This document shows, piece by piece, positions 10,501-18,620 of a DNA stretch of 64,000 nucleotides; the stretch's first letter is position 1; each line of letters starts with the position of its first letter. A model generated the notes under the pieces. It was not told the origin of the DNA. It worked only from the letters and a program-made list of their open reading frames with translations, and searched no databases. The stretch spans positions 7,510 through 71,509 of the forward strand of contig CAZFLN010000005.1 of the NCBI GenBank assembly GCA_964519905.1, written 5' to 3'. Position numbers and translations under genes: made by a program. This DNA comes from CAZFLN01 sp964519905. Its GTDB lineage: Bacteria > Patescibacteriota > Microgenomatia > UBA1400 > UBA1396.

Positions 10501-10983
10501 GTAATCGGCGGAATTCTGAACAATATTCGCCAAGTTCGTACAAAAAAGAAAAACGAAAAAATGGCTTTTGGGACGATGGAGGACAGTTCTGGATCTATTC
10601 GTGTAGTCTGTTTCCCGAAAACCTATGTTCAGGCAGAAGCCTATTTCACCAATGACAATGCTGTTTTAGTGCGAGGAAAGCTGGACACCCGTGACGAAGA
10701 ACCTCAAATTATTGCTGAGAAAGTATGGGTGCCATCACTGGTTGAGTCAGAATTAGAGGCGCAGTCTACACAAGTGATTGAGCTTGAAATTCCTCGCTCC
10801 ACAGATAAAAAAATTCTGCAAGAAATTGGAGTGCTCTTAAAGAAATCACCTGGGAACTTCGCAGTTGATTTACTGCTTCCATCTGCCTCAGGAACCGGTG
10901 CGCCTCAAAAAATGCGACTCCCCTATAAGGTGGATTGGAAACCAGAATTAGAAAAGTACGTTAAAAAACTCCTGCAAACGTAG
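7515..10983 (+). CDS. dnaE: DNA polymerase III alpha subunit, interrupted by a scaffold gap
   Basis: Replicative polymerase of about 1,155 residues. The N-terminal PHP domain starts HLHVHTEYSLLDG. The catalytic palm holds GPGRGSAAGSLVSF and PPDVDIDFAD, whose Asp residues bind the two metals, and HSSIHAAAVVV lies beyond it. The tandem helix-hairpin-helix region is around AAVQNILAV and an OB-fold domain (FVIGGILNNIRQVRTKK) lies near residue 1000. Ten N at 10076-10085 separate two frames. The flanking text AVR...QDGPF matches the usual DnaE segment with only two or three residues missing, so the true gap is about 9-12 nt. It starts 6 bp after gatB with no strong Shine-Dalgarno, so it is probably co-transcribed with gatCAB. 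The 3' end faces a convergent gene 12 bp away. Confidence 0.96.
10076..10085. other. Scaffold gap (10 N) in dnaE
   Basis: Frames on either side join if the true length is a multiple of three. Homology across the break suggests only about three codons are missing. Confidence 0.95.
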
Positions 10984-10994
10984 GATTTCGTTTC

Positions 10995-12158
10995 TCAATG
11001 TTGATGGTGGTGTGAGTGGAGAGTTTTTTTCTTGGATGCCTGAGGTGTATCAGACATAATTTGGGGCAAATGAAGGAGAGCGAACGCAGCAAAAAGCGTA
11101 CTTATTGGAACGGCCAGAATCAGCCCAATTGAACCAGCTAATGTTCGAACAATTTCTTCCACAATTAACTCACTGTTGAGAATTGCCCACCATGGTTGAT
11201 TCCCTTCATTTAAGAGAAAGAGAATAAAGAGTGGAAGGTTTGCACTGGCATACGCCAAAATGAGCGTGTTGACGAGAGAAACAACATGCGTACGGCCCAC
11301 TCTGAGTGCACGCTCCCAGAGCTCTTGCATTTGCATGCCAGATTTAGCAAAAAAGAGCTCCTCTACGAGTGCGACTTGAGCCAAGCAAATATCATCAAGA
11401 ATTCCTAGTACCCCCAATAAAATTCCAGCCAAGAAAATTCCCTGCAATGGAAGTGCCAAAGCCCCAACTTGCAGGAACATAGCTTCTTCACTTCCGAGTC
11501 CCGTTAAGTGGAGCGATTGGACAGCAGCTAAGGAGAGGAGTCCTACCAGAGTAAGCACTCCAAGTATTGAAAGAAGCGCAACATGGCTGGTTCTATTCAC
11601 TCCATGTGATAGATAAATAGTTCCGGTTGCCACAACCATTGCCCAAATACTCGCGCCAAGAACCGGATCTCCTCCTTGCAGAAGCCAAGGGAGTAATCCA
11701 CCCAAAAGACTGGCAAATGTGAGTGCCATTCCAAGAAGAGCTCGTAATCCTTGTGCCCCGGTGAGTGCCACAACCAGGAGCGTAAAGATCGAAAACAGAA
11801 TTGCCACCCCAGTCAGTCGGTAGACATCGACGACGGATAAATCAGAACTTTCTTTACTCGTAGAGGCTACTAAAATGCTTTGTCCTGGTTTGAGAACTTG
11901 ACTTGCTTGCAGTGGTTGAAAGTCTGAGCCATATTGAAGGGTGTGTGTCTCTCCTCCTGTTTCGATTTCGAGTGCTTGCCACACGCCGCCAGCGCTGAAC
12001 TCATTTTCTGCGACGCTTTCTGTGACGCTGTCCACAACTTTTGCTCTCTGAAGCCCGTGCTTGGGAGAGAAAGCCCAGGCAAAACTACAGAGAAACACAC
12101 CGAAAAGAAATGTTGCAAAAAGCGGTACTGAAAAGCCAGCAGGAAACCGAGTAGACAT
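10995..12158 (-). CDS. YibE/F-like multi-pass membrane protein
   Basis: A 387-residue membrane protein with an N-terminal signal-like helix (residues 10-30), an extracytoplasmic domain of about 90 residues, then roughly eight hydrophobic helices. The segment GILGVLDDICLAQVALVEEL and the helix order match the YibE/F family, whose biochemical role is not established. The C-terminus ends in a basic and His-rich tail, KKKTLHSHHHQH, that could bind metal. It is divergent from the MacA-like gene, their start codons lie 18 bp apart, and TATAAA on its strand overlaps the opposing TATACT. Convergent with dnaE. Family call is good, function unknown. Confidence 0.8.
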   Translation of the reverse strand: MSTRFPAGFSVPLFATFLFGVFLCSFAWAFSPKHGLQRAKVVDSVTESVAENEFSAGGVWQALEIETGGETHTLQYGSDFQPLQASQVLKPGQSILVASTSKESSDLSVVDVYRLTGVAILFSIFTLLVVALTGAQGLRALLGMALTFASLLGGLLPWLLQGGDPVLGASIWAMVVATGTIYLSHGVNRTSHVALLSILGVLTLVGLLSLAAVQSLHLTGLGSEEAMFLQVGALALPLQGIFLAGILLGVLGILDDICLAQVALVEELFFAKSGMQMQELWERALRVGRTHVVSLVNTLILAYASANLPLFILFLLNEGNQPWWAILNSELIVEEIVRTLAGSIGLILAVPISTLFAAFALLHLPQIMSDTPQASKKKTLHSHHHQH

Positions 12159-12164
12159 GTGGTT

Positions 12165-12176
12165 TATACTATCATG
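12165..12176 (+). promoter_or_regulatory. -10 box of the macAB-like operon, leaderless
   Basis: TATACT at 12165-12170 is followed by six bases and then ATG 12177. The same bases read on the minus strand give TATAAA four bases before the YibE/F start, so one short stretch seems to serve two divergent leaderless promoters. Confidence 0.7.
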
Positions 12177-13196
12177 ATGAAGATTCCAAAGTTTTTTAAA
12201 GAAGGTTGGGGCCGTTGGGTTGCCTTACTTGCTATTGTTGTACTGATTGGTGGCGGCATTTGGTGGAGCCGATCTGGAGAAACAGAAGTAGTTCAGACTA
12301 TTCAGCCGGAGTATAAGGATCTGGAAGAGATTCTTGAATTTTCTGGTGTGACTGATGCCAGTGAACGAGTCGCTCAGCATTTTGCTGGTGGTGGGAAATT
12401 GGTGTATGTAGGCGCAAAATCTGGTGAAGTGGTAAAGAAGTGGCAAACACTTGCCACGATTGATGCCCGATCGGCTCAAAAGAGTCTTCAGAAAAACCTG
12501 AATACCTATGAATCGCAAAGGCTTCTGTTCGAAAATATTGGTGATGAGAGAAAAGATCGAGTTCTTTCTGAAGAAGAACGTCGCTTAGCTCAACGAGATC
12601 AACTTGATCTTGAGCAGACTGTTTTGAGTGTGGAGATGCAGTCTATTTCCATAGAAGACTCTCGTTTAAGCTCTCCGATTGATGGAATTTTACTCAAAGC
12701 TCCTTCCGCCGTAGTGGGAACAAATATTGGTCCAGCCGATGGCTATGAAGTATTTAATCCGAAAACAATTTTCTTCCGTGCGTATGTGGATGAAATTGAT
12801 GTTTCTCGGGTATACGTTGGACAAACTGCCAAGATACGACTCGACGCTTTTTCAGATCAAGAATTTTCCGGAACAGTTCAGAAAGTCTCATATGCGAGTA
12901 CGAGTTTAAGCACCGGCGGAACGGTTTTTCCGATTGAGGTGATGTTTACACTTGATCCAGCGGAGCAAGGTTTCCGTTTAGGGATGAATGGCGATGTTTC
13001 TTTGTTGCTTGAAAAGCGTACGAATGTTTTGAGTGTCCCGATTGAAACTGTCAGTACCAAAGAAGGAAAGAACTTCGTTTCTGTTCTAGTTGGTGAAGAA
13101 GTACAAGAGCGTGAGGTGGAAATCGGTCTAGAAACTGATACCTCAGTAGAAATTGTGTCTGGAATCACTGTAAATGATCTGGTGGTCATGCCATGA
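12177..13196 (+). CDS. MacA/HlyD-like periplasmic adaptor (membrane fusion protein)
   Basis: A 339-residue adaptor with an N-terminal membrane helix (ALLAIVVLIGGGIWW). A lipoyl/barrel-sandwich half is near VYVGAKSGEVVKKWQTLATID, followed by a coiled-coil hairpin, the second lipoyl half SSPIDGILLKA, and beta-barrel segments AYVDEIDVSRVYVGQTAKIRLDAF. Together with the next two genes it makes a MacAB-type ABC exporter. In a lineage probably lacking an outer membrane it would act as an extracytoplasmic chaperone of the permease rather than a link to TolC; that is inference. ATG 12177 is preferred over GTG 12159 or ATG 12174 because it lies exactly six bases after TATACT. ATGA overlap with the ATPase gene. 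Confidence 0.88.
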   Translation: MKIPKFFKEGWGRWVALLAIVVLIGGGIWWSRSGETEVVQTIQPEYKDLEEILEFSGVTDASERVAQHFAGGGKLVYVGAKSGEVVKKWQTLATIDARSAQKSLQKNLNTYESQRLLFENIGDERKDRVLSEEERRLAQRDQLDLEQTVLSVEMQSISIEDSRLSSPIDGILLKAPSAVVGTNIGPADGYEVFNPKTIFFRAYVDEIDVSRVYVGQTAKIRLDAFSDQEFSGTVQKVSYASTSLSTGGTVFPIEVMFTLDPAEQGFRLGMNGDVSLLLEKRTNVLSVPIETVSTKEGKNFVSVLVGEEVQEREVEIGLETDTSVEIVSGITVNDLVVMP

Positions 13197-13903
13197 GCGA
13201 GGCCGTTCTCCAGTTACGAGCGGTAAAGAAAGAGTATTGGCTTGGTGATCAAAAAATCAGAGCCTTACGTGGTGTTGATCTTGATGTTCACTCCGGCGAG
13301 TTTGTGGCGATTATGGGTCCATCTGGTTCTGGGAAGTCGACTTTGTTGCAGATTTCTTCATTATTAGACTCTCCGACCTCTGGCACGGTAAAGCTGGAGG
13401 GAAAAGAAGTCAGTCAGTATACAGAGCCGCAATTGGCTTTGGTCCGGAATCGGTCAATTGGATTTGTCTTTCAACAGTTTAATTTGCTGCCAAAAACCTC
13501 CGCTCTCGATAACGTTGCGCTACCACTGATTTACGGTGGCGTTCCGGCCAAAGAGCGAATCAAACGTGCAAAAGCAATTCTGGAACGCGTTGGGCTGGGA
13601 GAGCGTATGGGAAATACACGTGCCCAGATGAGTGGTGGCCAGCAGCAGAGAGTGGCTATTGCGCGTGCTCTGGTAACGGAGCCATCACTTGTTTTTGCGG
13701 ACGAACCGACAGGAAACCTTGATTCTAAATCTGGCGACGAAATTATGGACCTTTTTTTGCAGCTGCACAAAGAAGGAAAAACGATTGTTATGGTGACACA
13801 CGAAGAAGATGTGGCCGCATTTGCTGAACGAGTGATTCGTGTCAAAGATGGCCAAATTATTTCAGATAAAAAACAGAAGCAGCGAAAGTCATCCTCAACA
13901 TGA
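13193..13903 (+). CDS. ABC transporter ATP-binding protein, MacB/LolD type
   Basis: A 236-residue ATPase that powers the adjacent FtsX-fold permease. Walker A is GPSGSGKST at about residue 41, the Q-loop lies in FVFQQFNLLP, the signature is MSGGQQQRVAIARAL, and Walker B is LVFADEPTGNLD followed by the H-loop VTHEEDVA. The lysine-rich tail is typical. It overlaps both neighbours by ATGA, so the three genes are translationally coupled. The LolD/MacB subgroup assignment follows from the EPTGNLDS segment and the partner permease. Confidence 0.93.
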   Translation: MSEAVLQLRAVKKEYWLGDQKIRALRGVDLDVHSGEFVAIMGPSGSGKSTLLQISSLLDSPTSGTVKLEGKEVSQYTEPQLALVRNRSIGFVFQQFNLLPKTSALDNVALPLIYGGVPAKERIKRAKAILERVGLGERMGNTRAQMSGGQQQRVAIARALVTEPSLVFADEPTGNLDSKSGDEIMDLFLQLHKEGKTIVMVTHEEDVAAFAERVIRVKDGQIISDKKQKQRKSSST

Positions 13904-15132
13904 TGTCTCAATGGTTGAATACCGCGAAAGTTTCGTTCCAGGCGATTCTCACGAATAAAACTCGTTCGATTCTCACCATGCTTGGCGTGATTATTGGCGT
14001 TGGTTCCGTGATTTTGCTTACTTCTATTGGTTCCGGCTTGCAGAGTTTTATCGAAGAGCAGTTTGAATCTTTGGGATCAAACAGTGTGGTTGTGTATCCC
14101 TTTAAGGTATTTAACGAACAGGGTGGATTCTCTGATCAAGATGAGCAGATGGCGAGTCTCAGTAATCCGAACTTTAAAATGAGCGACATTAATGCATTGC
14201 GCCGAAATCGTTCCATTGTGGCCGGCATTATGCCAGAAGCAAGTGCGCCTGAACGAGTGTCTTTCCAAGACACCAGTATTCGCGCCACGATTGTTGGAAC
14301 GACGCAGGATTATCAAGTTATTCGGAATACAAAAGCAGAAAAAGGACGATTTTTCTCGAAGGAGGAAGAATCTGCAAACGCTCGGGTGGCAGTCCTCGGC
14401 TATAAAGTTGCTCAAGATGTTTTTGGAAATGTTGATCCAGTGAATAAAACCGTGCGTATTGGAAGTAGTCGATATCGAGTCGTTGGCGTGGCAGAAGAAA
14501 AAGGTGGCGGCTTTGGTGGTCCCAGTTTTGACAGCTATGTTTTTATTCCGATTGAAACATACTTCCAACAATTTACGGTAGAGAGTTTCTCAAGTATTGT
14601 TCTCCAGGCAAGATCGAAGGATGACGTTCCCAAAGTTATCGAGGCAGTGAAGTACTACTTCACCGAGGTACAGGGTCGGAAGGAAGATGAATTTGAGGTA
14701 TTTGATCAACAACAAATTCTTGATTCAATTAACGAAATTCTTGGTATCTTAACACTTGGGCTCGGAGGAATTGCTGCGATTTCCCTGGTGGTTGGCGGGA
14801 TTGGCATTATGAATATTATGCTGGTTTCTGTCACAGAGCGGACGCGAGAAATCGGCTTACGAAAAGCACTTGGTGCGACGCCGAATCAGATTCTCGTGCA
14901 GTTTTTGATTGAGTCAGCACTTCTTTCTTTTTTGGGCGGATTTATTGGGGTAATGGTGGCGGCATTTTTTGCATTTTTGATTCGATTTTTTGCTGATTTC
15001 CCAACTCGGATTACGCCTGATTCCGTACTTTTGGCTTTTGGTGTATCAATTGGCGTGGGTCTTATTTTTGGTGTGGCCCCGGCTCGAAAAGCGAGTCAAA
15101 TGTCTCCGATCGAGGCTTTGCGTACCGAGTAG
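13900..15132 (+). CDS. MacB-like ABC transporter permease
   Basis: A 410-residue permease with the MacB layout. One N-terminal membrane helix (MLGVIIGVGSVILLTSIGSG) is followed by a large extracytoplasmic MacB_PCD domain (about residues 45-270) and three C-terminal helices of the FtsX fold. The conserved stretch GIGIMNIMLVSVTERTREIG and the following LRKALGATP are seen just after the second helix. Such mechanotransmission pumps move peptides, lipoproteins or antibiotics; the substrate here cannot be read from sequence. It is the last gene of the three-gene operon. A second Met immediately follows the first. Confidence 0.92.
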   Translation: MMSQWLNTAKVSFQAILTNKTRSILTMLGVIIGVGSVILLTSIGSGLQSFIEEQFESLGSNSVVVYPFKVFNEQGGFSDQDEQMASLSNPNFKMSDINALRRNRSIVAGIMPEASAPERVSFQDTSIRATIVGTTQDYQVIRNTKAEKGRFFSKEEESANARVAVLGYKVAQDVFGNVDPVNKTVRIGSSRYRVVGVAEEKGGGFGGPSFDSYVFIPIETYFQQFTVESFSSIVLQARSKDDVPKVIEAVKYYFTEVQGRKEDEFEVFDQQQILDSINEILGILTLGLGGIAAISLVVGGIGIMNIMLVSVTERTREIGLRKALGATPNQILVQFLIESALLSFLGGFIGVMVAAFFAFLIRFFADFPTRITPDSVLLAFGVSIGVGLIFGVAPARKASQMSPIEALRTE

Positions 15133-15141
15133 CAAACTTGA

Positions 15142-15153
15142 TATACTGATTTC
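15142..15153 (+). promoter_or_regulatory. Extended -10 of a small membrane-protein gene, leaderless
   Basis: TGA-TATACT: the -10 is 15142-15147 with the extended TG at 15139-15140, then six bases to ATG 15154. Confidence 0.75.
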
Positions 15154-15642
15154 ATGAACGGAAAACTTGTTCTCTGGATTATCTGTGCCGTCCTGATTTG
15201 TGCTGGCGGAGTGTTTTTATTCTCTCAGTATGCGGCTGGTGCGTTTGGGCAAGGTATCGCGTTGTCACTTCCTGCTGTGACTGGCTCAGCCGTGCCAAAC
15301 ACTCAAGATTTATCTGGAGAGGTGCAGGAGTCAGTGCGCGGAATCGATCGTTCACTTGCCTCTCAAATTCGTCATTGGCGAGAAGAGGGGTGGCAAGCAC
15401 CAGCAATTTTGAGCGCTGTTACTGAGTCTGTTGAGCAAGCAAGTGAGACCACTGTTTCTGCTACCGTGAGTACCACTCCTGGAGAAGTGTGGCAGTCGTT
15501 TCGAGATCAGGGAGCACAGGCAGCTTTGGGTGAAGTGTTGGGAACCACAGAGGTTTCTGTCAATGCGGTGACTCAGAATGCCGTGAATGAGGCGCGATAC
15601 CAGTATTGTTTAGGTGTGGTTGACGCCTATGAGCGCCGATAA
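15154..15642 (+). CDS. Hypothetical single-pass membrane protein, 162 residues
   Basis: The N-terminus has one hydrophobic helix (LVLWIICAVLICAGGVFLFS, residues 5-24). The rest is a hydrophilic, Ser/Thr/Val-rich domain presumably outside the cytoplasm, with repeated short Val-Ser-Ala segments near residues 88-115. No family recognised. A leaderless extended -10 promoter gives it its own transcript, independent of the MacB-like operon and of prfB 57 bp downstream. Confidence 0.65.
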   Translation: MNGKLVLWIICAVLICAGGVFLFSQYAAGAFGQGIALSLPAVTGSAVPNTQDLSGEVQESVRGIDRSLASQIRHWREEGWQAPAILSAVTESVEQASETTVSATVSTTPGEVWQSFRDQGAQAALGEVLGTTEVSVNAVTQNAVNEARYQYCLGVVDAYERR

Positions 15643-15698
15643 TTTTTCTCCTGGTATACTATCCCTACACTCAGAATGAGTCAGTAAGAATAATTGCT

Positions 15699-16811
15699 AT
15701 GATGCTTTCCAAAGAAATGAATGAGCGCTTGGCGCAAGTAACCGATAAGGCGCACAGTTTGTTGTCTTCCGCGCCTCTAGAAGATTTACAGCGCCAGTCT
15801 CGAGAGTTAGAGTCTGAAACCTTTGCACCAGATTTTTGGAATCAGCCTCAAGTTGCCGCAAAAACACAGCAGAAATTATCAGCCACGCAGGCAGAAATAA
15901 CTCAGTGGGAAAAGCTCGCTACGGAGCTCGAAGAAATTTCTTTGACACAAGAACTTTTAGATGAAACAGAAGATGAGTCTGTCTTGGTGGAGCTCGAGAC
16001 GAGAATTGGGAGTTTGGAGCGACTCACTCGAAGTGTTGAACTGCAGACGTATCTCTCTGGACCGTTTGATCGCAATGACGCTCTGGTCTCGATTCACTCT
16101 GGCCAAGGCGGCACAGAAGCCATGGACTGGGCCAGTATGCTCCAGCGAATGTATGTGCGATATTTTCAGCGAAAAGGCTGGAAGTATGATCTTCTCGAGG
16201 AAAGCCGGGGAGAAGAGGCTGGGATAAAAAGTGCTGTCTATTTGGTCCATGGTTCGTATGCCTATGGTTACATGAAGGGTGAGTTCGGCACCCATCGCCT
16301 GGTACGTCAAAGCCCATTTAACGCGGATGGATTGAGACAAACTTCGTTTGCCGGTATAGAGGTTATGCCCGCATTTGATGATGATGACACGAGTATTGAA
16401 GTGAAGCCCGATGATCTAGAATGGTCATTTAGTAGATCCGGTGGAAAGGGTGGGCAGAACGTCAACAAAGTGAGTACCGCGGTGACTCTTCGCCACACAC
16501 CAACTGGCTTAGTTGTTCACTCACGTCAAGAGCGAAGCCAAGAACAGAATCGGAAAATTGCTTTGCAGTTATTAAAAGGCTTGTTGGCTGATCAGGCGGA
16601 AAAAGAACGTCGTGCCCAATTGGCCAGTATTAAAGGAGATCACACCCAAGCCTCTTGGGGAAATCAGATTCGAAACTATGTTTTGCATCCCTATAAATTG
16701 GTGAAGGACACCAGAACTGGTGTTGAGACTTCTGATACGGAAGCAGTTTTGGATGGGGAGATTGATGATTTTATTTTTGCTGAGTTAAAGGACTCTCCTT
16801 TAGGCCTATAG
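15699..16811 (+). CDS. prfB: Peptide chain release factor 2, C-terminus encoded by an inserted repeat
   Basis: A 370-residue class I release factor. The SPF tripeptide (VRQSPFNADG) identifies RF2, which reads UGA and UAA. The catalytic GGQ lies in SGGKGGQNVNKVSTAV. Domain 1 helices and FAPDFWNQP near residue 42 match the family. The reading frame is continuous, without the in-frame TGA and programmed +1 shift found in many prfB genes. The final codons K-D-S-P-L-G-L and the stop lie within the left arm of a palindromic repeat element starting at 16787, so the native end has been replaced just after the helix FIFAEL. Start could be ATG 15699 or 15702. A TATACT at 15655-15660 would leave a leader of about 32 nt, unlike most genes here. 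Confidence 0.96.
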   Translation: MMLSKEMNERLAQVTDKAHSLLSSAPLEDLQRQSRELESETFAPDFWNQPQVAAKTQQKLSATQAEITQWEKLATELEEISLTQELLDETEDESVLVELETRIGSLERLTRSVELQTYLSGPFDRNDALVSIHSGQGGTEAMDWASMLQRMYVRYFQRKGWKYDLLEESRGEEAGIKSAVYLVHGSYAYGYMKGEFGTHRLVRQSPFNADGLRQTSFAGIEVMPAFDDDDTSIEVKPDDLEWSFSRSGGKGGQNVNKVSTAVTLRHTPTGLVVHSRQERSQEQNRKIALQLLKGLLADQAEKERRAQLASIKGDHTQASWGNQIRNYVLHPYKLVKDTRTGVETSDTEAVLDGEIDDFIFAELKDSPLGL

Positions 16812-17008
16812 TTTTATGTTGCGGTAAAAGTCTGTTTGAGAGATCATTTTCTCTGGAGTTATTAATGCTTCCATTCAAAATTTGCGGAAATGATTGTGGT
16901 TAGTGGTCTATTTGCTTTTTTTAATTCGTTAAATAGAAAATAGATTTTTTGTCCTTGAGAAGATTAATTTCCGCAAATTTGTTTTATAGGCCTAAAGGAG
17001 AGTCCTTT
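16787..17008. repeat. Palindromic repeat element copy 1 (222 bp, nested inverted repeats)
   Basis: The ends are perfect 24-bp inverted repeats (16787-16810 and 16985-17008). Each arm is made of two small palindromes: AAGGA-CTC-TCCTT, then TAGGCCTA, then TA. Nested inside are a 14-bp inverted repeat (16878-16891 with 16967-16980, core TTGCGGAAAT) and a 7-bp one (16907-16913 with 16931-16937). The whole element could fold into one long hairpin. There is no open frame of note. It joins the end of prfB to the promoter of the division-locus gene at 17058. The outer arms recur at 60758-60918 and once at 63724-63746. It looks like a MITE- or REP-type element; no target-site duplication is evident. 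Confidence 0.9.
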
Positions 17009-17021
17009 GCATCTTCGCATC

Positions 17022-17057
17022 TTGGCTCCCAGTCAAAAATTTGCTACAGTAATCTCT
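17022..17057 (+). promoter_or_regulatory. Promoter of the division locus (-35 TTGGCT, -10 TACAGT)
   Basis: TTGGCT at 17022-17027, 17-bp spacer, extended -10 TTTGC-TACAGT at 17045-17050, then seven bases to ATG 17058. It lies 14 bp beyond the repeat element. Confidence 0.75.
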
Positions 17058-17768
17058 ATGTCATTTCAGCGTGTCACCGTTCAAACTACCAAGAAAAATT
17101 CAACTCAGACAGCGGACACTGTCGCTTCACGAGTAGACGTTTCTGGTAAAACCGCCAAGTCTACATCTTCGTTTCAACCTCGACGGGGTTCATTCTCCGA
17201 AGGGTCTCCTACGAATCTCGAACAGAACAACACTGAATCAATGAATCAAAATCTCAGTCAGAAGTCACGTCGTTCAGAAGGGAAAGATATGCCAAAGTTT
17301 GCCACCAAGAAAGTTATCACTCTCGCTATCGCGGGAGCGGTCGTTTTTGGAATTGTTACTGGCGGAGCTGGAGCATTTATCTCTCGCCAAACTAGTACTT
17401 CCCAAGTTGCCTCAGACTCAACTGGCACTGAGACCAGTGTTATTCCAGATTCAGCAGTGAAAGTTGGTGCGGTATTTGGCGTTTCAGATCAGAGTACCTT
17501 TAGTGATGACACGGAAGGCGTTATTATCCTCGGCGGTTTGGCTGGAGAAGGCTCTCACACCTTGTTACGCCCAGGTGGTGTGAGTCAAAATGTGTATCTT
17601 ACTTCTTCTGTTGTTGACCTTGGACAGTTTGAAAATATGCGTGTTCGTATTTGGGGAGAAACATTCAAGGGTCAAAAAGCCGGATGGTTGATGGATGTCG
17701 GACGCGTTGAAGTCATGGAGCTTGGCGCAGAGCTTCCAGAGTGGTACCAGAAACAGCAAGGTCAGTAA
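17058..17768 (+). CDS. Membrane-anchored protein preceding ftsEX
   Basis: A 236-residue protein of unknown family. The first ~84 residues are a polar, Ser/Thr/Gln-rich cytoplasmic tail. A single membrane helix (about 85-109, VITLAIAGAVVFGIVTGGAGAFI) follows. The C-terminal ~125 residues form a compact extracytoplasmic domain with VKVGAVFGVSDQSTF and VYLTSSVVDLGQFENMRVRIWGETFKGQKAGWLMDVGRVEV, which has an OB- or SH3-like strand pattern. It stands 27 bp before ftsE and probably shares its transcript, so a role at the division site is likely. I chose ATG 17058 over 17007 because it follows the TACAGT promoter by seven bases. Confidence 0.7.
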   Translation: MSFQRVTVQTTKKNSTQTADTVASRVDVSGKTAKSTSSFQPRRGSFSEGSPTNLEQNNTESMNQNLSQKSRRSEGKDMPKFATKKVITLAIAGAVVFGIVTGGAGAFISRQTSTSQVASDSTGTETSVIPDSAVKVGAVFGVSDQSTFSDDTEGVIILGGLAGEGSHTLLRPGGVSQNVYLTSSVVDLGQFENMRVRIWGETFKGQKAGWLMDVGRVEVMELGAELPEWYQKQQGQ

Positions 17769-17795
17769 ACTAAAAAACCAGGAAATTAGGAAACA

Positions 17796-18620
17796 ATGAT
17801 ATTGTTCGATCAAGTCAGCAAGGTTTTCCCAAATGGATATGTTGGCTTAGATGAAGTGAGCTTCGAGATCAACCCTGGCACATTGACCTATATTACTGGC
17901 GAATCTGGTGCTGGAAAAACAACGCTCATGCGTTTGATGATTCGAGAAATGATGCCGACAGAGGGTGAAATATTTATTGATGGCGAATCTTTGTTGCGAC
18001 TTCCGCTCAGTAAAGTTCCTTATTTGCGACGAAAAGTTTCGGTTGTGTTCCAAGACTTTAAGCTCATCCCAGAACGGACCGTTGCTGAGAACATTGATCT
18101 GGTCCTTGAAATTGCTGGTATGTCTAGTCGTCAGCGACCGCAACGCATTGAAGAGGTGTTAAGCCTGGTTGAACTCCAAGACCGTTTAGATTTATTTCCA
18201 GTTCAGCTTTCTGGCGGAGAGCTCCAGCGAGTTGCTTTTGCTCGCGCGCTTTCGACTACGCCAAGCGTTATTTTTGCCGATGAGCCAACCGGGAACTTAG
18301 ACCCTCAAACTGGTTCAGACATTGGTGATCTTATTGAAAAGATCGTGTCACTTGGCACAACTGTCTTAGTCGCTACGCATGATCAAAATCTGCTGGCTCA
18401 GCATCCCGACGCCCGAATTCTGACGTTGAAACAGGGTCGACTCGCGAAAGATTCAGCCGCCAAACCAGTTACTGAAGAAAGTATTGATTCTTCTGAAGAA
18501 AAGAAAAGTTCTTCAAAAAAGAAGAATAAAAAAGCTGCGGATGGAGAGTCTTCCTCAGAATTTCTTGAGCAGTCTGATTCAGACCATTCAGATGGAAAAG
18601 AAGAAAAGGAGTCTGAATGA
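17796..18620 (+). CDS. ftsE: Cell-division ATP-binding protein FtsE with charged C-terminal tail
   Basis: ATPase of the FtsEX complex, which signals from the division ring to peptidoglycan hydrolases outside. Walker A is GESGAGKTT, signature LSGGELQRVAFARAL, Walker B VIFADEPTGNLDP. The first line LFDQVSKVFPNGYVGLDEVSFEI is typical FtsE. At 274 residues it is about 45 longer than usual: the tail after the ATPase core is a low-complexity run of Ser, Lys, Glu and Asp. An AGGAAA Shine-Dalgarno precedes ATG. ATGA overlap with ftsX. Confidence 0.94.
   Translation: MILFDQVSKVFPNGYVGLDEVSFEINPGTLTYITGESGAGKTTLMRLMIREMMPTEGEIFIDGESLLRLPLSKVPYLRRKVSVVFQDFKLIPERTVAENIDLVLEIAGMSSRQRPQRIEEVLSLVELQDRLDLFPVQLSGGELQRVAFARALSTTPSVIFADEPTGNLDPQTGSDIGDLIEKIVSLGTTVLVATHDQNLLAQHPDARILTLKQGRLAKDSAAKPVTEESIDSSEEKKSSSKKKNKKAADGESSSEFLEQSDSDHSDGKEEKESE

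Noticed and set aside
12159..12176. GTG 12159 as the start of the MacA-like gene
   Set aside because: It lies upstream of the -10 box that ends six bases before ATG 12177 and has no Shine-Dalgarno.
15699..15800. Programmed frameshift in prfB
   Set aside because: The reading frame is continuous through domain 1; there is no in-frame TGA or slippery site.
16787..17008. Repeat copy 1 as the intrinsic terminator of prfB
   Set aside because: The arms are 170 bp apart, do not end in a clear T-run in the prfB direction, and recur in a place (copy 2) between divergent genes where termination is not needed.
16949..17149. Short frame starting within repeat copy 1
   Set aside because: It runs out of frame through the gene at 17058 and has no initiation signal or protein-like text.
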